Of a stretch of DNA of 64,000 nt, positions 59,652 to 64,000 are shown one piece after another. The notes under the pieces are model-generated. The model searched no databases, had not been told where the DNA came from, and saw only the letters and a list, made by a program, of their open reading frames with translations. Within the stretch, counting starts at the first letter, position 1, and each line of letters opens with the position of its first letter. The DNA is from Prevotella denticola (GTDB lineage: Bacteria > Bacteroidota > Bacteroidia > Bacteroidales > Bacteroidaceae): assembly GCF_900454835.1 (NCBI RefSeq), contig NZ_UGTM01000002.1:62001-126000 (forward strand). The letters run 5' to 3'. The translations under genes and the position numbers were made by a program.

Positions 59652-59932
59652 GGGTAGTAAAAATCCTCACCGCATTCTCTCCGATCGGAACAGAGAGCGA
59701 AACTTTCTGTCGGGCGAGGTTGTTAAAATAAGGTGATTATAGGTTTTTGTATATTCTCGGTTATTGATTCCGGGTGAGAGAGGATTCCCATGCGGGAGGG
59801 ATACGATTCCTAAGAATGCCTCCGATGATCCATCGGTCCCCTGCATACAGGACATAAGAACAAGAGAAGGAAGGTTTAAGGACAGAAGAGGAAAGCCCCA
59901 AGCGTAATAGAAGACAGACCTGAAGATAAAGG

Positions 59933-59974
59933 AAAACCCTCCAGCCCCGCTCGCTACAGAGCGGGACTGAAGGG
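59933..59974 (-). terminator. serS terminator
   Basis: On the minus strand a hairpin CCCTTCAGTCCCGCTC / GAGCGGGGCTGGAGGG (two mismatches) is followed by TTTTCC. It lies 9 bases beyond the serS stop codon. Confidence 0.75.
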
Positions 59975-59982
59975 TAATGCCA

Positions 59983-61272
59983 TTAATCCATCTTCTCGTC
60001 CAGCATATCGAATCCACAGTAGGGTACAAGTACCTTCGGGACACGGATGCCTTCCGGTGTCTGGTTGTTCTCTATGATGGCTGCAACAATACGCGGCAGG
60101 GCCAATGCCGACCCGTTCAGCGTATGGCAGAGTTCTATCTTCTTGTCATCGGCATGACGGTAACGGCAATGCAGACGGTTGGCCTGATAGCTTTCGAAAT
60201 TGGACACACTGGAGACCTCCAGCCAGCGTTCCTGTGCGGCACTCCATACCTCGAAGTCATAGCAGATGGCAGACGTGAAGCTCATGTCACCGCCGCAGAG
60301 ACGCAGGATATGATAAGGCAGCTCCAGCTTCTTCAGCAGTCCTTCGACGTGCTCCAGCATCTCATTCAAGGAAGCGTAAGAATGCTCCGGCTTGTCTATA
60401 CGGACAATCTCCACCTTGTCGAACTGGTGCAGACGGTTCAGTCCGCGTACATCCTTGCCATAGCTTCCTGCCTCCCGACGGAAACAGGCGGAGTAAGCAC
60501 AACGCTTGACAGGCAGGTCCTGCTCGTCGAGAATCTCGTCACGGAAGATGTTGGTTACCGGCACCTCCGCCGTCGGGATGAGGTAAAGGTCGTCGAGATT
60601 GGCATGGTACATCTGTCCTTCCTTGTCAGGCAGCTGTCCCGTTCCCAGTCCCGAATCCTGGTTTACCACCAATGGCGGCTGCACCTCCAGATAGCCGCTC
60701 TTGCGTGCCTCATCGAGGAAGAAGGCTTCCAAGGCCCGCTGGAAACGTGCCATCTTACCGATGTAAAGCGGGAATCCCGCCCCTGTGATTTTCACACCGA
60801 GGTCGAAGTCTACCAGATTGAACTTCTTCAGCAGGTCCCAGTGGCACTGCGCATCAGCCGGCAGATCAGGCTTCCGTCCGCCTTCCTTCACGACGACATT
60901 GTCGCTGGCATCCTTGCCCTCCGGCACGTCATCATTCGGTACATTCGGAATGGTGAGCAGCACGTCCGTCATATCATTCTGTGCTTTGTCCATGATTTCC
61001 TGAAGTGCCTTGTCGGCCGACTTCAGCTGTGCCACCTCTTCCTTTATGCTGTCAGCTTCATCTTTCCTGCCTTCTTTCATCAGTCCGCCGATCTGCCGGG
61101 AAAGCTGGTTCTGCTTCTGCTTGTTCGTGTCGAGCTTCTGCTGTGTCTCACGACGCAGACGGTCATATTCCAATACTTTCTCAACGGCCTCACGCGCACC
61201 GACGAAGTGTTTCTTCTCCAGTCCCTTGATGACACGTTCGGTCTCCTCACTGATGAGCTTTAATGTAAGCAT
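59983..61272 (-). CDS. serS: Seryl-tRNA synthetase
   Basis: 429 residues. It charges tRNA-Ser (one such tRNA lies at 20685). The N-terminal coiled coil (about 30-105) binds the long variable arm; the class II catalytic core has motif 2 FRREAGSYGKDVRGLNRLHQ and motif 3 ending NGSALALPRIVAAIIENNQ, with TAEVPVTN and SSVSNFESYQANR. Length is standard. Own promoter at 61306 and terminator at 59933; single-gene unit. Confidence 0.97.
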   Translation of the reverse strand: MLTLKLISEETERVIKGLEKKHFVGAREAVEKVLEYDRLRRETQQKLDTNKQKQNQLSRQIGGLMKEGRKDEADSIKEEVAQLKSADKALQEIMDKAQNDMTDVLLTIPNVPNDDVPEGKDASDNVVVKEGGRKPDLPADAQCHWDLLKKFNLVDFDLGVKITGAGFPLYIGKMARFQRALEAFFLDEARKSGYLEVQPPLVVNQDSGLGTGQLPDKEGQMYHANLDDLYLIPTAEVPVTNIFRDEILDEQDLPVKRCAYSACFRREAGSYGKDVRGLNRLHQFDKVEIVRIDKPEHSYASLNEMLEHVEGLLKKLELPYHILRLCGGDMSFTSAICYDFEVWSAAQERWLEVSSVSNFESYQANRLHCRYRHADDKKIELCHTLNGSALALPRIVAAIIENNQTPEGIRVPKVLVPYCGFDMLDEKMD

Positions 61273-61305
61273 AACTTCAATTCTTTATTAATTTGTTTCT
61301 GAGAG

Positions 61306-61313
61306 CAAAGTTA
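61306..61313 (-). promoter_or_regulatory. serS promoter (-7 element)
   Basis: TAACTTTG on the minus strand, 33 bases before the ATG at 61272. Confidence 0.65.
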
Positions 61314-61370
61314 CAAAAAATCTTCTATAATCCAATAACATTTACCCTACTTATTTAGGCAGGGACACCA

Positions 61371-62012
61371 CTATCGGACCGGCAGGTGAACGAGAGGCCT
61401 GTTTTTCATCAGTACTGAAGCGTCTCCACCATCAGCCAGACCCGGCAACGTGAAGACCGGCCGGCCGGTCGGACGTATGGGCTGCGGCTTAGGTCTGCGC
61501 CCGGCAGCGATGTCATCGTACAGCCGGGCAGCCGTTTCAAAATCCTTCCAGCGGCGGAGAATATAATCCAGCTGGCGGAGAGCAGCCTGTCTGTCACCCG
61601 CCTGGTATAGGCTGTAAGCACGGTTGAACCAGTCATCACGGTTATCGGGACTGATTTCCAGGGCATGGGTATAAGCGACGACAGCACTGTCATAATGTTC
61701 TTCACGGATGCTGACCATGCCATAGAGTTCGTAGATCTCTGCGATGTAAGGCTGCAGGTCCAGGGCACGGCGGCAGTCCTCCCCTGCCCCCTTATAATCC
61801 TCAAGGTGATACTTCGACAACGCCATCAGATACCACGCTTCATAGAGATTGGGCTTCAGGGCGACGATGCGGGTGAAAATCTGCATGGAAGCAACGTAAT
61901 ATCCCCGGTCGAGTGTCCGTCTACCCTCCTCCATCATCTTCTTGATGTTGTACTGGGCAGCTGACGGCATTGCCAGCAGGCACAGCAAGGACACCACAAT
62001 TCCACGCACCAT
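61371..62012 (-). CDS. Periplasmic TPR protein, short form
   Basis: 213 residues: signal peptide (VVSLLCLLAMPSAAQ), then four to five TPR units (about 25-160, for example EAWYLMALSKYHLEDYKGAG and WFNRAYSLYQAGDRQAALRQ) and a Pro/Arg-rich tail. In the Bacteroides genomes I remember, the TPR gene next to def encodes a much longer protein, so this one may be a shortened form; the clean stop and intact start show no sign of decay. It begins 5 bases after the def stop and ends the SPOR-ruvX-def-TPR unit. Confidence 0.8.
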   Translation of the reverse strand: MVRGIVVSLLCLLAMPSAAQYNIKKMMEEGRRTLDRGYYVASMQIFTRIVALKPNLYEAWYLMALSKYHLEDYKGAGEDCRRALDLQPYIAEIYELYGMVSIREEHYDSAVVAYTHALEISPDNRDDWFNRAYSLYQAGDRQAALRQLDYILRRWKDFETAARLYDDIAAGRRPKPQPIRPTGRPVFTLPGLADGGDASVLMKNRPLVHLPVR

Positions 62013-62017
62013 CGGGC

Positions 62018-62578
62018 TTACCTGCGTGGGACCTTCACACGATAGCTGCAGCGAACCTTGCCCTGCAGGAGAGCTTTCAGCTTTCCGCTGATCATCTGCC
62101 TGCGGAAAGCAGAGAGATGGTCGGTGAAGACACGGCCGTCAAGATGGTCGAACTCATGCTGGATGACACGTGCAAGATAGCCGTCTACCCACTCATCATG
62201 CTCTGTGAGATTCTCATCAAGATACTTCACGTGGATGCGTCTTGCCCGGGTCACCGATTCGTGGATGCCGGGCAGCGAGAGACAACCCTCTTCCATCGTA
62301 TCAGTCTCCGAGTCGTCGAGTTCAAGGATATGACCGTTGATGAAGGCATGACGGAAATCCTTGTATTCAGGGAAAGTATCAGAAAGTACATCCAGATCAA
62401 TAACAACGACCCGGATAGACTTCCCGATCTGCGGTGCAGCCAACCCGACACCATCGCTGGCGGTGTTGGTTTCAAACATATTCCGGATCAGCTCCTGGAG
62501 GTCGGGGTAATCGAGGGGGATATCCGCAGCGACCTTCCGCAAAACCGGCTGACCGTATGTGTAAATGGGTAATACCAT
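62018..62578 (-). CDS. def: Peptide deformylase
   Basis: 186 residues. It removes the formyl group from nascent proteins; the metal site is formed by EEGCLSLPG (Cys ligand) and QHEFDHLDG (two His and the catalytic Glu), with GVGLAAPQIG as the first signature; all three motifs are intact. The ATG at 62578 gives MVLPIYTYGQPVLRK, the usual N-terminus; the longer frame from 62677 adds a hydrophobic stretch overlapping ruvX and is rejected. Cotranscribed with ruvX (102 bases upstream) and the TPR gene. Confidence 0.95.
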   Translation of the reverse strand: MVLPIYTYGQPVLRKVAADIPLDYPDLQELIRNMFETNTASDGVGLAAPQIGKSIRVVVIDLDVLSDTFPEYKDFRHAFINGHILELDDSETDTMEEGCLSLPGIHESVTRARRIHVKYLDENLTEHDEWVDGYLARVIQHEFDHLDGRVFTDHLSAFRRQMISGKLKALLQGKVRCSYRVKVPRR

Positions 62579-62680
62579 AAATTTCTTTTTCTTGTTAGGC
62601 GTGACGAGGACGATGACAAGAGTCCGGACAGGAAACAGCAACAAGCGGCAGAAAGCGATCATCAGCGCCGGTCGCAACCG

Positions 62681-63100
62681 TCAAAGTCCCCTGGCCTTCA
62701 TGTAGTCCTGCAGGATAATTGTTGCCGAAATCTCGTCGACAAGCCCCTTGTTCTCACGGCGTGTCTTCTTCTTCACACCGCCGGCAATCATCGCCTGATG
62801 GGCAATGACCGATGTAAACCGCTCGTCATAGTAATCAACAGGCAACTCAGGATGAGCCTTGCGCCAGCGGTTGACGAACTGCTCAACACGACCGAGGTTT
62901 TCACTCGGCCGGCCGTCCGGCTGGACAGGTCTGCCGATGACAAGCTGCTCAACCGTTTCCGTCTCGATATACTGTGTAAGGAAGTCGAAAAGTCCGGACG
63001 TGGCAACAGTCGCCAACCCGTTGGCAATGATGCGCAAGGGGTCGGTGACTGCCAGTCCTGTACGTTTCTTTCCGTAGTCTATTGCCAGGATCCTGCCCAT
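62681..63100 (-). CDS. ruvX: YqgF/RuvX-family Holliday junction resolvase-like protein
   Basis: 139 residues of RNase H-like fold. ILAIDYGKKRTGLAVTDP carries the first acidic residue, LVIGRP, YDERFTS and DEISATIILQDY the later ones. Family members act in 16S pre-rRNA 5' end processing and have been proposed as Holliday junction resolvases. Its start codon directly abuts the stop of the SPOR lipoprotein gene upstream, so the genes are tightly coupled. Confidence 0.93.
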   Translation of the reverse strand: MGRILAIDYGKKRTGLAVTDPLRIIANGLATVATSGLFDFLTQYIETETVEQLVIGRPVQPDGRPSENLGRVEQFVNRWRKAHPELPVDYYDERFTSVIAHQAMIAGGVKKKTRRENKGLVDEISATIILQDYMKARGL

Positions 63101-63601
63101 TTACTTGGAGAGCAGCCAGGCATCAGCATAAGTGGCACGCAGCTGGTTCCTGCTCTGCACGGCAGAAGCCTTGCTGTCGTAAGTGGAAGCTACCACACGG
63201 TACATATTGTTACCGGCATTGTAAGCCACCTGTGCCTCATAGCCTGCGTTTCTAAGCCGCTGCTGCAGCCCCTCCGCATTGGCCTTTATGCTGAACGAGC
63301 CGACGACAACGCTGTATGACTTCAGCCCCACACCGTTGACAACGGACACATTCTCGCGGCGGACAGGCTCATTGTCGTAGTTGTCGACAACAGGTGTCTG
63401 GGTGACAGGCTGCGTCTGTGTCTCGACAGGAGCTACGACAGGGGCCTCCTGCTGCGACGTGCTGTCATCGTTGTCAGCAGATGTCTGCTCCTGTGCCTTT
63501 GCTTTCTCGTAAGCCTTCTTGTATGCACTCTCGCTGGACTTACAGCCGGTGAACCCCATTGCCACACAGAGAGCTGCACCCAAAACCATAAATTTCTTCA
63601 T
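63101..63601 (-). CDS. SPOR-domain lipoprotein
   Basis: 166 residues. Lipoprotein signal with lipobox GFTGCKS (acceptor Cys20), a Gln/Thr/Val-rich linker (about 35-80), then a SPOR domain (about 93-166, SYSVVVGSFSIKANAEGLQQ to the end) that binds denuded glycan strands of peptidoglycan, often at the division site. First gene of the SPOR-ruvX-def-TPR unit. The nearest -7 match on the minus strand is the imperfect TAACTTCG at 63653-63660. Confidence 0.9.
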   Translation of the reverse strand: MKKFMVLGAALCVAMGFTGCKSSESAYKKAYEKAKAQEQTSADNDDSTSQQEAPVVAPVETQTQPVTQTPVVDNYDNEPVRRENVSVVNGVGLKSYSVVVGSFSIKANAEGLQQRLRNAGYEAQVAYNAGNNMYRVVASTYDSKASAVQSRNQLRATYADAWLLSK

Positions 63602-63753
63602 AATCCCTTAGTTGTTTATTGGTTATACTTATATTATTCTACTTTTATCGTGCGAAGTTACGAAATAAGAAGCAAAAGAGAGGAAACAACGTGTCTAAAG
63701 TTTGTTAAATAAGGAATTTGCAAGTTTTTTAACACAAAATAGAACTGAAAGTG

Positions 63754-63784
63754 TTGCCGGTATGAGAAAGTTTGCCTATATTTG
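63754..63784 (+). promoter_or_regulatory. Promoter of the YtxH-like gene
   Basis: TTG at 63754-63756 and TATATTTG at 63777-63784, with 20 bases between; the ATG lies at 63854. Confidence 0.75.
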
Positions 63785-63795
63785 CGATTGATAAG

Positions 63796-63841
63796 AACAA
63801 GTTTTCACTAACAATAAAAACAAGTTTTCACTAACAATAAA
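63796..63841 (+). repeat. 23-bp tandem duplication in the leader of the YtxH-like gene
   Basis: Two exact copies (63796-63818 and 63819-63841) of a unit beginning AACAAGTTTTCAC lie between the promoter and the start codon, lengthening the leader by 23 bases. Confidence 0.85.
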
Positions 63842-63853
63842 AAACAATAGATT

Positions 63854-64000
63854 ATGAAGACATTAGGTTACATTGGCGCATTCCTCTGCGGCAGCATCAC
63901 AGGTGCAGCCCTGGGACTTCTGCTGGCTCCGGAGAAAGGAACTGACACACGTACAAAAATCGCTGACGCAGTGGATGATTTCTGCAAGAAACACGACATC
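63854..64000 (+). CDS. YtxH-domain protein (partial, runs off the right edge)
   Basis: The first 49 codons are visible: MKTLGYIGAFLCGSITGAA, a Gly-rich membrane helix, followed by LGLLLAPEKGTDTRTKI, the typical YtxH signature (LLxAPxxGxxTR). YtxH-like proteins are small, often stress-related membrane-associated proteins with a coiled coil after the helix. The gene has a good promoter with a duplicated leader. Confidence 0.85.
   Translation, partial: MKTLGYIGAFLCGSITGAALGLLLAPEKGTDTRTKIADAVDDFCKKHDI

Overview
The window looks like a chromosomal segment of a Bacteroidales bacterium, most likely a Prevotella-type genome. The evidence is: (i) the typical Bacteroidetes -7 promoter element TAnnTTTG sits in front of most transcription units, often with TTG/TTTG about 20 bases further up; (ii) ribosome binding sites are A-rich rather than Shine-Dalgarno type; (iii) the gene content is characteristic (Bacteroidetes-type RNA polymerase omega, type IX secretion regulators PorX and PorW, a fused NfnA/GltD-like flavoprotein, an EF-G paralogue, and the phoH-purC-menG-aroE order). 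Coding density is ordinary. I see no rRNA, CRISPR array, insertion sequence, integrase or prophage.

Layout. 1-1.8 kb: minus-strand bamD-rpoZ-DUF4293 operon. 1.9-6.9 kb: uvrB and a UvrD-like helicase with an embedded DEDD exonuclease domain. 7.0-8.9 kb: two unrecognised envelope proteins and a SemiSWEET. 9.2-15.3 kb: minus-strand unit of a small membrane protein, porW, porX and tsaE. 15.6-17.1 kb: aroA and tRNA-Pro. 17.9-20.4 kb: pepD diverging from a small membrane protein plus an OmpH-like lipoprotein. 20.6-21.1 kb: tRNA-Ser and three identical tRNA-Glu genes. 21.3-23.0 kb: M6 protease with a type IX sorting tail. 23.5-29.0 kb: envelope operon (barrel protein, LptC, CNNM protein, PpiD-like chaperone). 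29.2-37.7 kb: MFS exporter, hemW, EF-G paralogue, glutathione peroxidase, RluA. 38.2-45.9 kb: YfhO protein, a GH10-like hydrolase, pyruvate kinase with two zinc-ribbon membrane proteins. 46-50.3 kb: a candidate small RNA, mntH, mltG, and a HAD phosphatase. 50.4-54.1 kb: phoH-purC-menG-aroE. 54.2-55.4 kb: one AT-rich, apparently acquired gene. 56.2-59.7 kb: queC and a frameshifted flavoprotein gene. 60-64 kb: serS, TPR protein, def, ruvX, a SPOR lipoprotein and the start of a YtxH-like gene.

Themes. Much of the window serves the envelope: BamD, LptC, OmpH/Skp-like and PpiD chaperones, MltG, and the type IX regulators PorX/PorW together with two likely type IX cargoes (the M6 protease and the GH10-like hydrolase). 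Housekeeping genes cover DNA repair, aromatic amino acid synthesis (aroA, aroE), menaquinone, purine and queuosine synthesis, and translation.

The most interesting items are: an EF-G paralogue whose G-domain motifs have lost catalytic residues; two distant arrays of 22-bp palindromic units; a second family of long intergenic hairpins in three places; a promoter-plus-terminator small RNA candidate at about 46.5 kb; a 7-bp tandem repeat inside hemW; a one-base frameshift in the NfnA/GltD fusion gene; and the AT-rich gene ending in a HEPN-like Rx4H motif. I cannot point to one clearly new multi-gene system.
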